A program made the position numbers and the translations under genes. This document shows, one piece after another, positions 17,095 through 25,800 of a stretch of DNA of 64,000 bases (position 1 is the stretch's first letter; each line of letters opens with the position of its first letter). The notes under the pieces are model-generated. The model was not told the DNA's origin. It worked only from the letters and a program-made list of their open reading frames with translations, and did no database searches. The stretch comes from Bilifractor sp002394235 (GTDB taxonomy: Bacteria; Bacillota; Clostridia; Lachnospirales; Lachnospiraceae). Location: contig NZ_JBQKGJ010000011.1 of the NCBI RefSeq assembly GCF_052118845.1, positions 21,161-85,160 of the forward strand, in the 5' to 3' direction.

Positions 17095-18906
17095 ATGGCA
17101 TGGTACGATGAAGCGGTTTTTTATCATATTTATCCTTTGGGACTTACCGGTGCGCCGAAGCAGAATGACTACAGTGAGCCTGTGCACCGCATGAAGAAGC
17201 TGATCCCATGGATTGATCATATGAAGGAGCTCGGATGCAGCGCGCTGTATATCGGACCGCTTTTTGAATCGGCAAGTCATGGATATGATACCACCGATTA
17301 CCGGAAACTGGACAGCAGACTGGGAGACAACGAGGATCTGAAGGAGTTCGTGTCAAGGTGCCATAAGGCCGGAATCCGGGTTATTTTTGACGGTGTATTC
17401 AACCATACCGGGAGAGATTTCTTCGCGTTCCGGGATCTGCAGAAGAACCGTGAGAGCTCTGCATATCGGGACTGGTACTGCAATGTAAATTTCGGCGGGA
17501 ATAATGAGTACAACGATGGATTTTCGTATGAAAACTGGGGCGGATACAATCTGCTGGTCAAGCTGAACCAGAGAAATCCGGAGGTTCAGAATTACATCTG
17601 TGATACGATCCGGTTCTGGGTGAAGGAGTTTGACGTGGACGGCATTCGCCTGGACGCGGCAGATGTGCTGGATTTTGATTTTATGAAGTGTCTGCGCAGA
17701 ACCGCCAATGAGGTGAAGAAGGACTTCTGGCTGATGGGCGAGGTCATCCACGGCGACTATATCCGGTGGTCAAATCCGGAGATGCTCCACGCTGTCACGA
17801 ATTACTGTCTGCACAAGGCACTCTATTCCGGACACAATGAGCACAATTATTTTGAGATTGCGCACACGGTACGAAGACTGTACGAAATGGGCGGCAACCG
17901 GCCGGACGGACTCGGTCTCTACAATTTTGTGGACAATCATGATGTGGAGCGGATTTACACAAAGCTGAACAATAAGGCACATATGTTCCCGGTACATGTC
18001 CTGCTCTATACCCTTCCGGGAGTGCCGTCGATCTATTATGGCTCGGAGTTCGGCATCGAGGGACGCAAGGAATGGGGAAGCGACGCGTCGCTTCGTCCGG
18101 AGCTGAACCTCGATGATTACAGGGATGCGGTAAGAACAAACCCGATCACGAGAGAAATCGCTGCGCTTGGACGGATCCGGCAGTCGGTGAAGGCACTTTC
18201 GTATGGAGCGTATAAGGAACTTCTGCTGACAAACCGGCAGTATGCGTTTGCCAGGGAGTGGAATGGGGAGAATGTTCTGGTCACGGTAAATAATGACGAC
18301 AATGATTTTACCATGACGATATCTGCCGAGGGTGGGGAACATTTTATCGGAGGACTTGCCGGAACGTCGGTGACCGCGCAGAACGGGCAGATTACTGTCA
18401 CAATTAAGGCGAATTCCGGAGAGATCTGGATCCCGGCGGCGGAAGGGGAGAACCCGGATTTCATGAAAACATCGGTATGCAAGGCAGAATCAGGAAACAT
18501 AGATACTCCGGCATGTGAGGAGGAAACCGACATTGCGGATACTCCGGCATGTGAGGAGGAATCCGAAATGAAGGATGGCGCGGCATGCGAGGTGGAATCC
18601 GAAGTGAAGGATGGCGCGGCATGCGGGGCAGACTCCAAAATGAAGGATACGTTGACAGCGGAGACGGAATCCGGAATACGGCAGCCTGGAGAGCAGGTTT
18701 CGGAGGAAAGCATAGAGAAGAAGACCGGGAGACTTCTCAAGGAAGCGGCTGGAAAATCGTATGAGGAGATGACAGTCGAGGAACTGCAGGCGGCTATTTT
18801 GGCAAAACTTGCGTCGAATGGACCTGTCACAGATCAGATGAAGCGTGATGTGGCGGAAAATATCTGGCATGATTCCCTGGTGAACTGGGTAAAGAGCTTC
18901 CGATGA
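17095..18906 (+). CDS. GH13 alpha-amylase family glycosidase with a repeat-bearing C-terminal tail
   Basis: 603 residues, no signal peptide, so cytoplasmic. The (beta/alpha)8 domain carries the GH13 regions DGVFNHTGR, GIRLDAAD (nucleophile D187), LMGEVIHGD (acid E216) and FVDNHD (D283), followed by a C-terminal beta domain to about residue 445. Length and start (MAWYDEAVFYHIYPLG) suggest a maltodextrin- or cyclodextrin-processing enzyme. The tail is odd: four 12-residue repeats with one Cys each (18505-18648), then a helical segment ending in NIWHDSLVNWVKSF. GAAGGGAG precedes the ATG. Confidence 0.88.
   Translation: MAWYDEAVFYHIYPLGLTGAPKQNDYSEPVHRMKKLIPWIDHMKELGCSALYIGPLFESASHGYDTTDYRKLDSRLGDNEDLKEFVSRCHKAGIRVIFDGVFNHTGRDFFAFRDLQKNRESSAYRDWYCNVNFGGNNEYNDGFSYENWGGYNLLVKLNQRNPEVQNYICDTIRFWVKEFDVDGIRLDAADVLDFDFMKCLRRTANEVKKDFWLMGEVIHGDYIRWSNPEMLHAVTNYCLHKALYSGHNEHNYFEIAHTVRRLYEMGGNRPDGLGLYNFVDNHDVERIYTKLNNKAHMFPVHVLLYTLPGVPSIYYGSEFGIEGRKEWGSDASLRPELNLDDYRDAVRTNPITREIAALGRIRQSVKALSYGAYKELLLTNRQYAFAREWNGENVLVTVNNDDNDFTMTISAEGGEHFIGGLAGTSVTAQNGQITVTIKANSGEIWIPAAEGENPDFMKTSVCKAESGNIDTPACEEETDIADTPACEEESEMKDGAACEVESEVKDGAACGADSKMKDTLTAETESGIRQPGEQVSEESIEKKTGRLLKEAAGKSYEEMTVEELQAAILAKLASNGPVTDQMKRDVAENIWHDSLVNWVKSFR
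18505..18648. repeat. Four 36-bp coding repeats in the GH13 gene
   Basis: Units encode TPACEEETDIAD, TPACEEESEMKD, GAACEVESEVKD and GAACGADSKMKD. Each has a single Cys in an acidic context. The array looks like a recent expansion in a linker. Confidence 0.75.
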
Positions 18907-18917
18907 GAACAGTATTT

Positions 18918-18946
18918 AAAGCCACCGGCTGGTCCGGTGGCTTTGC
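18918..18946 (+). terminator. Terminator after the GH13 gene
   Basis: AAAGCCACCGG (18918-18928) pairs perfectly with CCGGTGGCTTT (18934-18944) around a short loop. Confidence 0.8.
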
Positions 18947-18968
18947 TGTCAATTTCATTATAATAGCA

Positions 18969-18997
18969 TTGACAAAGACCTGGCTCAGGTGTATTTT
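18969..18997 (+). promoter_or_regulatory. Promoter of the metal-ATPase gene
   Basis: A consensus TTGACA (18969-18974), a 17-base spacer and TATTTT (18992-18997). The inverted repeat at 19004 begins six bases after the -10, so a bound repressor would cover the start site. Confidence 0.6.
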
Positions 18998-19003
18998 TAA
19001 ATT

Positions 19004-19027
19004 ACATATGAACGATTGAGCATATGT
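19004..19027. promoter_or_regulatory. Candidate SmtB/ArsR-type operator
   Basis: ACATATG (19004-19010) and CATATGT (19021-19027) form a perfect inverted repeat around AACGATTGAG. The shape resembles the ATATGAAC-type imperfect palindromes bound by Zn/Cd-sensing SmtB/CzrA regulators. Such a regulator is encoded two genes on (21623). Confidence 0.55.
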
Positions 19028-19089
19028 TTAATAAATCAAAAGAAAATATTGTTGCCACATGAAGAAATTTTAACAGCCAGGGGGTGCCT

Positions 19090-21450
19090 ATGAGCGACAT
19101 GGATGACATCAGGAAGAAAAGAACGGAGCTGATTTGTGACGCGGAGAAAGTGTCACAGGAAGTGAAGGCTGCGGAGACAGAGCAGAAGGAGAAAGAGGAA
19201 CGCTTGGCAGAAGAGCGGGAGGAGGCGCTGAAGAATTCCGAGACCAGGAAATTCGACGCGGCGAAACTGTTACAGGAGCAGGAGCGGTCCGAAAAGGAGC
19301 GGGCTGAACAAGAACGGTCAGAACAGGAGCGGTCCGGAAAGAAGCGGGCTGAACAGGAACAGTTAGAAGAGGATGGGCCTGAACATGACAGGCCCGAACA
19401 GAAGCGGTCTGGATCGGAGAATTCAGGACAGCCGCAGTCAGAACAGCAGGAGTCAGAGCAACGGAAATCAGGGCAGAAGCCTGTGAAGAAAGAAAAGGCC
19501 GAAGATGATGCTGACGACGAGAATGACGATGAAGATAATGACGATGATGAAGACGATGAGATGGAGCCAAAGCAGAAGCTGATTCAGATCGTCGTTTCAA
19601 CAGGGCTTCTGATCGCCGCATACCTGATTAACCGTGCTCTTCCCGGTCTGGAAATGTGGCAGCGTCTGCTGATCTATCTGGTGCCTTACATTGCAGCGGG
19701 ATTCGATGTCCTTCGGGAGGCCGGCGAAGGAATCGCTCACGGCGAGGTGTTTGACGAGTCATTTCTGATGACTGTCGCGACGGCCGGAGCGCTGCTGATC
19801 GGTTTTGTACCGGGAGGCAAAGAGATGTTTCCGGAGGCAGTGTTCGTGATGCTGTTTTTCCAGGTTGGAGAGCTGTTTGAGGGGATTGCCGAGGGCAACA
19901 GCAGAAGGGCGGTATCGCAGCTGCTCGACATTCGTCCGGATACCGCGAACCTGGAGTGCGGCGGAGAAGTGAAAACGGTAAATCCTGAGGAGGTGAAGGT
20001 CGGTGATATCCTTGTGGTAAAGCCGGGAGAAAAAGTCCCGATGGACGGGATCGTTGTGGAGGGAAGTTCAAGTCTTGACACAGTGGCGCTGACCGGCGAG
20101 AGCTTGCCGCGTGATGTCAGAACCGGAGACGTGATTCTTTCCGGATGCGTGAATCAGAACGGGCTTCTCCGGATGAAGGTGGAAAAGGAATTCGGGGAGT
20201 CAACTGCCGCGAAGATTCTGAAACTTGTCGAGAATGCCGGGAGCAGGAAGTCAAAGAGCGAAAAATTTATTTCAAAATTCGCCAGGGTTTACACGCCGAT
20301 TGTCGTGCTTGCAGCGGTGGCGGTGGCTTTTCTTCCGCCGCTTATTTCGGGCGATTTCGTCGGGAATTTTGCCACATGGCTGCTCCGCGCCCTGACCTTC
20401 CTGATCGTATCCTGCCCGTGCGCGCTGGTGGTTTCCGTACCGCTTGCGTTTTTCGGCGGAATCGGCGCCGCGTCCAAAATCGGTGTTCTGATCAAGGGAT
20501 CCGGATATATGGATGCTCTCTCCAGGGCGGATACCGTAGTGTTCGATAAGACCGGAACACTGACGAAGGGTGTTTTTGAAGTGACGACGCTTCATCCGGA
20601 GTGCATCGAAGCGAAGGAACTGCTTCACCTGGCGGCGCATGTAGAAAGGTATTCCACTCATCCGATCGCTGTCTCCCTGCGGCAGGCATTTGGAAAAGAA
20701 AATGACGGCTGTGAGGTTGAGAATGTAGAGGAAATTGCCGGCCGGGGAATCCGTGCTGCGGTAAACGGAAAGACGGTGTGTGTCGGCAATCAGAAGATGA
20801 TGGAGGATGTCGGCGCAAAGTGGAAGATTTGCAATGAGCCGGGCACAATCATTCATGTAGCGATCGAGGGTAAGTACGCAGGTCATATCCACATCAATGA
20901 TGTTGAAAAACCGGATGCGGCGCAGGCGATCGCGTCGCTGAAGGCGGTCGGTATCCGGAAGACGGTGATGCTTACAGGAGACCGGGAGAAGGTTGCGGAA
21001 AAGGTTGCTGCAGACCTCGGCTTAGACGAGTACAGAGCGGAGCTTTTTCCGGCGGACAAGGTATCCGAGGTCGAGAGGCTGATTGATGAGAAACCGGACG
21101 GAACCTCTCTTGTATTCGTAGGAGACGGAATCAACGATGCGCCTGTCCTTGCACGGGCAGATGTCGGAGTTGCCATGGGCGCACTTGGATCGGACGCCGC
21201 GATAGAGGCGGCAGATGTAGTCCTGATGGATGACAAGCCTTCGAAGATAGAGAAAGCGATCCGGATTTCAAGAAAAACCATACGGATTGCGAGACAGAAT
21301 ATTGTGCTGGCGATTGTAATCAAGATTGCTATCCTGCTTCTGGCAGCTGTCGGACTTGCGCCGATGTGGCTCGCGGTGTTCGGGGATACTGGAGTACTGC
21401 TGATCTGTGTCCTGAACTCGACGAGAACACTGAGCTACAAGAAAGGATAA
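19090..21450 (+). CDS. P1B-type heavy-metal (Zn/Cd/Pb-like) transporting ATPase with atypical N-terminus
   Basis: ATG 19090 is chosen because AGGGGG lies six bases upstream; about 786 residues. Catalytic signatures are complete: CPC in the membrane (442-444), DKTGTLT (D486), STHPIA and GDGINDAP, with the TGES loop intact. CPC plus a C-terminal membrane Asp context (FGDTGVL) fits Zn/Cd/Pb exporters. Instead of an HMA metal-binding domain, residues ~1-137 are a charged, coiled-coil-like region with EQERS-type five-residue repeats, followed by an almost uninterrupted Asp/Glu block (138-158) just before the first helix. The acidic block may substitute as a metal-collecting site. Confidence 0.9.
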   Translation: MSDMDDIRKKRTELICDAEKVSQEVKAAETEQKEKEERLAEEREEALKNSETRKFDAAKLLQEQERSEKERAEQERSEQERSGKKRAEQEQLEEDGPEHDRPEQKRSGSENSGQPQSEQQESEQRKSGQKPVKKEKAEDDADDENDDEDNDDDEDDEMEPKQKLIQIVVSTGLLIAAYLINRALPGLEMWQRLLIYLVPYIAAGFDVLREAGEGIAHGEVFDESFLMTVATAGALLIGFVPGGKEMFPEAVFVMLFFQVGELFEGIAEGNSRRAVSQLLDIRPDTANLECGGEVKTVNPEEVKVGDILVVKPGEKVPMDGIVVEGSSSLDTVALTGESLPRDVRTGDVILSGCVNQNGLLRMKVEKEFGESTAAKILKLVENAGSRKSKSEKFISKFARVYTPIVVLAAVAVAFLPPLISGDFVGNFATWLLRALTFLIVSCPCALVVSVPLAFFGGIGAASKIGVLIKGSGYMDALSRADTVVFDKTGTLTKGVFEVTTLHPECIEAKELLHLAAHVERYSTHPIAVSLRQAFGKENDGCEVENVEEIAGRGIRAAVNGKTVCVGNQKMMEDVGAKWKICNEPGTIIHVAIEGKYAGHIHINDVEKPDAAQAIASLKAVGIRKTVMLTGDREKVAEKVAADLGLDEYRAELFPADKVSEVERLIDEKPDGTSLVFVGDGINDAPVLARADVGVAMGALGSDAAIEAADVVLMDDKPSKIEKAIRISRKTIRIARQNIVLAIVIKIAILLLAAVGLAPMWLAVFGDTGVLLICVLNSTRTLSYKKG

Positions 21451-21540
21451 GACTGCCTTCCGTGTATCAATGGGTCTTGATAAATAGCGAACGCTCTACT
21501 GGCGCAGCGTAAAAAAATAAGTATGCAGAAAGTGATATGG

Positions 21541-21672
21541 AGAGAAAAGGATTTGAAATGAAAGAAAATACAGTCCAGAAAAGAACCTGTTGTATGCCGG
21601 ATGAGCGGGAGAAGGATTTGAAATGAAAGAAAATATTGTTCAGAAAAGAACATGCTGTATGCCGGATGAGAA
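21541..21672. repeat. 65-bp tandem duplication of the arsR 5' end
   Basis: The ribosome site, ATG and first 16 codons appear twice, at 21542-21606 and 21607-21671, with a few substitutions. The first copy keeps the Cys-Cys motif codons. Confidence 0.75.
21558..21626 (+). CDS. 22-codon upstream ORF copying the ArsR N-terminus
   Basis: It encodes MKENTVQKRTCCMPDERE then KDLK and ends in TGA, which overlaps the ATG of the full regulator gene (ATGA). It arose by duplication. Because translation would end exactly where arsR begins, it can act by translational coupling and would make a small Cys-containing peptide. Whether it is translated is unknown. Confidence 0.45.
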   Translation: MKENTVQKRTCCMPDEREKDLK

Positions 21673-21943
21673 TGAGATGTTCGATCTGGCCGAGCTGTTT
21701 AAGGTTTTCGGAGACTCTACGCGAATCAGGATTCTGTTTGCTCTGTTTGATTCGGAACGGAGCGTCGGTGAGATCGCTGAGCTTCTGAATATGACACAGT
21801 CCGCGGTATCGCACCAGTTGAAGATCCTGCGGCAGTCCAAGCTCGTAGAAGCAAGAAGAGACGGAAAACAGATTTTTTATTCGCTTGCGGATGAACACGT
21901 ACATACGATCATCCGGGTCGGGAGAGAGCATATCGAGGAGTAA
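21623..21943 (+). CDS. ArsR/SmtB-family metal-responsive repressor
   Basis: 106 residues, winged helix (AELLNMTQSAVSHQLKILRQ recognition region). An N-terminal RTCC motif corresponds to the alpha3N-type Cys ligands of CadC. The C-terminal helix has the complete alpha5 Zn motif, with Asp and His spaced DxH, then His eleven residues later followed by Glu three on (LADEHVH...REHIEE). Having both kinds of ligand suggests sensing of Cd/Pb/Zn. It lies 172 bases after the ATPase gene, whose promoter carries a matching palindrome. Confidence 0.9.
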   Translation: MKENIVQKRTCCMPDENEMFDLAELFKVFGDSTRIRILFALFDSERSVGEIAELLNMTQSAVSHQLKILRQSKLVEARRDGKQIFYSLADEHVHTIIRVGREHIEE

Positions 21944-22069
21944 GGGGCTTGAATCGGTCGAAGCCCTGCACAGAAAATAAATTTTTAAACTTGAAGATTC
22001 CACAGTCCATTAACGAAGCCGGGATGCGGCAGAAAGCGGACGGTGGAATCTTTTGCTGTGCAGGATTGC

Positions 22070-22215
22070 GCAGTACGGCACAATTCGTAGCTTTTTTACA
22101 TTATACATAACGAAGCTTTTCGAAAATGCAGACAGGGTCGTCGTACGTAAAGCCGTGCGAAACAGAAAGGATGTGATTTCAAAGACAACAGGTATGAGTA
22201 CGAAGTGAAACGGAA
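22070..22215 (-). repeat. Decayed copy of the dispersed inverted-repeat element (copy D)
   Basis: Read on the minus strand it follows the right half of the copy at 63453-63714: CACTTCGTACTCATACCTGT, then a TTGAAATCAC stretch, then GACCCTGTCTGCATTTTCGA and AAGCTT. The right terminal repeat is degraded (cattatacataacgaagctt). It fills much of the gap 21944-22337, where no gene is seen. Confidence 0.5.
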
Positions 22216-22238
22216 ATGCAAATGATGCCAAGATTTTC

Positions 22239-22267
22239 TTGACATTTTATATCAGAGGACGTACAAC
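22239..22267 (+). promoter_or_regulatory. Promoter of the aldolase-kinase-regulator group
   Basis: TTGACA (22239-22244), a 17-base spacer and TACAAC (22262-22267), 70 bases before the aldolase ATG. Confidence 0.5.
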
Positions 22268-22337
22268 TGACTTATCATACGAAATAAATAAAAGTTATGA
22301 ACGAAAGTTTTTGCAAGGGAAAACGAAAGGAGACGAC

Positions 22338-23012
22338 ATGGAAATTTTAATTGATACTGCGAATGTTGAGAAGATCCGGAAGTATAACGAGATTCTGAAT
22401 CTGACGGGGGTGACCTGCAATCCGACGATTATTTCAAAGGAGAAGGGGGATTTCTGGAAGATTCTTGAGGAGATCCGCTCCGTGATCGGCGGGAAACAGC
22501 TGCATGTTCAGGTGACGGCGCAGGATTATGAGGGGATGCTGCGGGAGGCGGATGTGATTGCGAACCGGCTTGGCGCGGAGAATACCTATATCAAGGTTCC
22601 GGTAAATGAAACGGGACTTCACGTGATCCGCACACTGAAGGAGAAAGGATTCAAGGTGACAGGAACTGCCGTGTACATGACGCAGCAGGCGATGCTGGCA
22701 TCATCGGTCGGTGCAGACTATGTGGCGCCGTATTTTAACCGGATGAATAACAACAATGTACGGGCAGGCGAGGCAATTGCAGAAATGGCGGATCTGTTCC
22801 GGATGCATGGGACGGGCACGAAGATTCTTGCCGCGAGCTTTCACAACACACAGCAGATTATGGATGCCTTTCTGGCGGGAGCGGATGCCTGCACGGCGGA
22901 TCCGGCTTATTTTTCCGCGATGGTGGAAAATCCTCTTATCGCAGATGCCGTCCGGGGATTCGACGATGACTGGAAGAGTGTCTACGGGGACCGGAGAATC
23001 TACGAGCTTTAA
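22338..23012 (+). CDS. Transaldolase-like / fructose-6-phosphate aldolase family enzyme
   Basis: 224 residues; ATG 22338 follows AAAGGAGA. Short transaldolase (FSA/TalC) family: MEILIDTANVEKI, TCNPTIISKE, the Schiff-base Lys in YIKVPV (K86), TGTAVYMTQQAMLA and ADYVAPYFNRM. It probably cleaves or forms a ketose phosphate. It lies 18 bases before an FGGY kinase and with it forms a two-step sugar catabolic unit controlled by the DeoR protein that follows. Exact substrate not determinable here. Confidence 0.85.
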   Translation: MEILIDTANVEKIRKYNEILNLTGVTCNPTIISKEKGDFWKILEEIRSVIGGKQLHVQVTAQDYEGMLREADVIANRLGAENTYIKVPVNETGLHVIRTLKEKGFKVTGTAVYMTQQAMLASSVGADYVAPYFNRMNNNNVRAGEAIAEMADLFRMHGTGTKILAASFHNTQQIMDAFLAGADACTADPAYFSAMVENPLIADAVRGFDDDWKSVYGDRRIYEL

Positions 23013-23030
23013 GGGCAGGGGGTGCTGTGA

Positions 23031-24548
23031 ATGGCAAAATATCTGCTGGCCCATGATCTCGGTACATCCGGCGACAAGGTAACGCTTTTTGACACGGATG
23101 GAAACAGCGTGTGCAGCTCGACGATTGCATATCCGGTGCATTACTTCGGAGAACATTGTGCGGAACAGGATCCTGAGTATTGGTGGCGCGCTGTTGTAGA
23201 GGGTACAAGAAAAACAATCTCGGAAATTGATCCGGCGGACGTGCTTGGGATTTCTTTTTCCGCGCAAATGCAGTGTTGTCTTCCTGTAGACCGGGAAGGC
23301 AGGCCGCTTCGGCCCGCGATGATCTGGGCAGATCACAGGGCTGTCCGAGAAAAGGAATTTCTGTCCCGGGAAATCGGATTTGAAGATTTCTGCAGGATTA
23401 CTGGACACAGACCAAATGAGAGCTACACGCTGGAAAAAATCATGTGGCTGAAGAAACATGAACCGGATGTATACCGCAAGACATATAAAGTTCTTCAGGT
23501 GAAGGACTATATTATCTTTCGGCTGACCGGCGCATTTGTGACGGATTATTCGGATGCATCCGGAACCAACGCATTGGATCTGAGGCACATGAAGTGGTCG
23601 GAGCCGATTTTGGACGCGTCTGGTATAGACGCATGTTTGTTTCCGGAGCTGCACCAGTCAGTAGACATGGCAGGGTATGTTACGAGGAAGGCTTCGGAGC
23701 TGACGGGGCTGTGCGAAGGGACGCCGGTCATGTGCGGAGGCGGAGACGGCCCGTGTTCCGCCGTTGGAGCCGGGTGCGTGAAGGACGATGAGCTGTTTGC
23801 CACCTTCGGGACATCCGCCTGGATCGGAGGAACTTCGAAACAGATTTTTGAAGATGAAGACCGGATATTGATGTGCTTTGCACATGTGATCCCGGGAAAA
23901 TACATGCCGTGCGGGACCATGCAGGCGGCGGGGAGCTCCTATTCGTATATCCGCGGTCTTCTGGAAGAGGGAACGCCTTATGAGGAGCTTGACCGCATGA
24001 TGGAAGCAGCGGGTCCCGGATCGGGCGGACTGATTTTTTTGCCATACCTGATTGGGGAGCGTGCGCCGAGGTGGAATGAAAAATGCAGTGGCGCGTTCCT
24101 CGGTATGCGTATGGAACACGGAAAACCGGAGTATTTGAGGGCGGTTATCGAGGGCGTCGCGATGAATCTGAACCTGATTCTCAAGGCATACCGCAGGCAG
24201 ATGCACATAGAGGATATGATTCTCACGGGCGGAGGGGCCGGAAGTGATACAATCTGTCAGATACTTGCCGACGTCATGCAGGTCCGGCTGAACATTCCGG
24301 ATCACGTTGATACTGCGACATCCATGGCGGCTGCGATGATTGCCGGAGTCGGAGTCGGGGTGTATCAGGATTTCAGTGAGGTGCGCCGTTTTCTCAGGCG
24401 CGACAGAGTCTTTCTGCCGGATCTGCGGAATGCTGCGCACTATCAGTGTTTGGAGAAAATTTTTGACGACAGCTATCATGCGCTGGAGCCGGTGTTCGAC
24501 GAGCTTGAAGCTCTGCAACGGAATGAACCGGGAGCGGATGAGGAGTGA
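23031..24548 (+). CDS. FGGY-family carbohydrate kinase (xylulokinase-like)
   Basis: 505 residues. N-terminal ATPase-fold motif AHDLGTSGDKVTLFD, sugar-site region QMQCCLPVD and MIWADHR, FGGY signature region around DMILTGGGAGSDTICQILAD, and the adenosine motif MCGGGDGPCSAVG. AGGGGGTG precedes the ATG. It is likely to phosphorylate a ketose or similar sugar, feeding the aldolase upstream. Xylulokinase is the closest name, but substrate identity in this family cannot be read from sequence alone. Confidence 0.85.
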   Translation: MAKYLLAHDLGTSGDKVTLFDTDGNSVCSSTIAYPVHYFGEHCAEQDPEYWWRAVVEGTRKTISEIDPADVLGISFSAQMQCCLPVDREGRPLRPAMIWADHRAVREKEFLSREIGFEDFCRITGHRPNESYTLEKIMWLKKHEPDVYRKTYKVLQVKDYIIFRLTGAFVTDYSDASGTNALDLRHMKWSEPILDASGIDACLFPELHQSVDMAGYVTRKASELTGLCEGTPVMCGGGDGPCSAVGAGCVKDDELFATFGTSAWIGGTSKQIFEDEDRILMCFAHVIPGKYMPCGTMQAAGSSYSYIRGLLEEGTPYEELDRMMEAAGPGSGGLIFLPYLIGERAPRWNEKCSGAFLGMRMEHGKPEYLRAVIEGVAMNLNLILKAYRRQMHIEDMILTGGGAGSDTICQILADVMQVRLNIPDHVDTATSMAAAMIAGVGVGVYQDFSEVRRFLRRDRVFLPDLRNAAHYQCLEKIFDDSYHALEPVFDELEALQRNEPGADEE

Positions 24549-24635
24549 TGCTGAAAAAGAGTCACAGGCGATTCCGGTTTGAGAGGACAGATGATGTCGT
24601 GAACGGATCATGCGTGATGGCGGAAGGGGTACAGG

Positions 24636-25391
24636 ATGGGAAAAGTGGAAGAGAGACGCGGGCGGATTCTGAAGCTTTTGAGTGAGAGAGGGCAGATCAG
24701 CGTCAGAGAACTGTCCGAGATGGAAAATACGTCAATCGTGACGATCCGGAAGGATCTGAACGATCTGGAGGAGCAGCGCTTTATCCGGAGAGAGCAGGGG
24801 TATGCGTCGCTGAATATGGATTCTGCGATGACAGGCCGGATGTCGGTCAACTATGAGGCAAAACGCCGTATCGCCGGAAAAGCGGCATCTCTGGTGCGGG
24901 ATCACGATACGGTGATGATAGAGTCCGGTTCATCCTGTGTGATGTTGGCTGCGGAGATCGCAAAATCGGGAAAGCATGTGACAATCGTGACGAATTCGGT
25001 ATTCATGACCGGGTTTGTGCGAAAAGCAGGAAATGTATCGTTTGTCCTGACCGGCGGGGAATATATGTCGGATTCCGAGTGCATGACCGGGACACTTGCT
25101 GTTCGCGCAGTGCGGACGTTTCATGCACGGATTTTTTTCTCGGGAACAGACGGGTTCAGTCCGGAGCAGGGGTTCACCGGTGACAGCCTGGCCAAGGCAG
25201 AGGTGATACAGGCGATGGCAAAACAGTCAGACCGGACGATTGTACTTGCGGAACAGGCAAAATTCCGTGGGCGCGGCGCTGTGTCCGTTTTTCCGGACGG
25301 AAGCCCGGATGCGGTTGTGACGGATGGTAAGCCGGACACGGAAGTGCGGGCGGGCCTTGTGGAGCGGGGAATCCAGGTGATTCTTGTATGA
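24636..25391 (+). CDS. DeoR-family sugar-phosphate-responsive repressor
   Basis: 251 residues. An N-terminal winged helix (GRILKLLSERGQISVRELSE, VTIRKDLNDLEEQ) and a C-terminal sugar-phosphate sensor domain (MIESGSSCVMLAAEI, TNSVFMTG, SGTDGFSPEQGFT). GGAAGGGG is six bases upstream of the ATG. It follows the kinase and likely represses this operon until a phosphorylated sugar binds. Confidence 0.88.
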   Translation: MGKVEERRGRILKLLSERGQISVRELSEMENTSIVTIRKDLNDLEEQRFIRREQGYASLNMDSAMTGRMSVNYEAKRRIAGKAASLVRDHDTVMIESGSSCVMLAAEIAKSGKHVTIVTNSVFMTGFVRKAGNVSFVLTGGEYMSDSECMTGTLAVRAVRTFHARIFFSGTDGFSPEQGFTGDSLAKAEVIQAMAKQSDRTIVLAEQAKFRGRGAVSVFPDGSPDAVVTDGKPDTEVRAGLVERGIQVILV

Positions 25392-25403
25392 AAAAATTAT
25401 TAC

Positions 25404-25432
25404 TGCCTGCCCATAAGTCTGCCAGGCAGGCA
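25404..25432 (+). terminator. Hairpin after the DeoR gene (weak terminator)
   Basis: TGCCTGCC (25404-25411) pairs with GGCAGGCA (25425-25432) without a following T run. Confidence 0.35.
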
Positions 25433-25512
25433 AAGGTACTGTACATCTTCAGTGCTTCAGTCGTGCATGAACAGCAGATCTGCAGTAAGAATGCCGTACT
25501 CAGAATTGCATA

Positions 25513-25542
25513 TTGCTTAATGCGAGAGAGGTGATATATAAT
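25513..25542 (+). promoter_or_regulatory. Promoter upstream of the repeat element and asnS
   Basis: TTGCTT (25513-25518), an 18-base spacer and TATAAT (25537-25542). It would transcribe through the element at 25621-25800 into asnS, placing the element in a long 5' leader. I see no T-box hallmarks in this leader. Confidence 0.45.
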
Positions 25543-25620
25543 TCAGTTTAAGTGTTTTTGTAACTATTCAGCAGATCATAACTTATTCAGTAAACGGCCA
25601 TACGATACATCGTGCCACAA

Positions 25621-25800
25621 ACTGTATAAGTCTCCGCGTCACTTCGCTGCTTCGCAGCTTCCGTGCCGCTAACAGGCATTCGCATTCCCGCGTTGCTTCG
25701 CCCCGCTCCATGCTCATACCTGTTGTCGTCGCTAATGTTCTTGCCCACTGGTGAGCAAGCTCCCCGTGGGCCAAGAACATTGCGACTGGACTTATACAGT
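25621..25800. repeat. 180-bp dispersed element with perfect 12-bp terminal inverted repeats (copy A)
   Basis: Bounded by ACTGTATAAGTC (25621-25632) and GACTTATACAGT (25789-25800). The inside holds GCTGCTTCGCAGC and a long hairpin in which AATGTTCTTG-CCCAC pairs with GTGGG-C-CAAGAACATT. It is nearly identical over its whole length to 63744-63923, with about six or seven differences by eye. The upstream linker CAGTAAACGGCCATACGATA is also shared. It encodes no transposase; MITE-like or a structured RNA unit. Confidence 0.8.
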
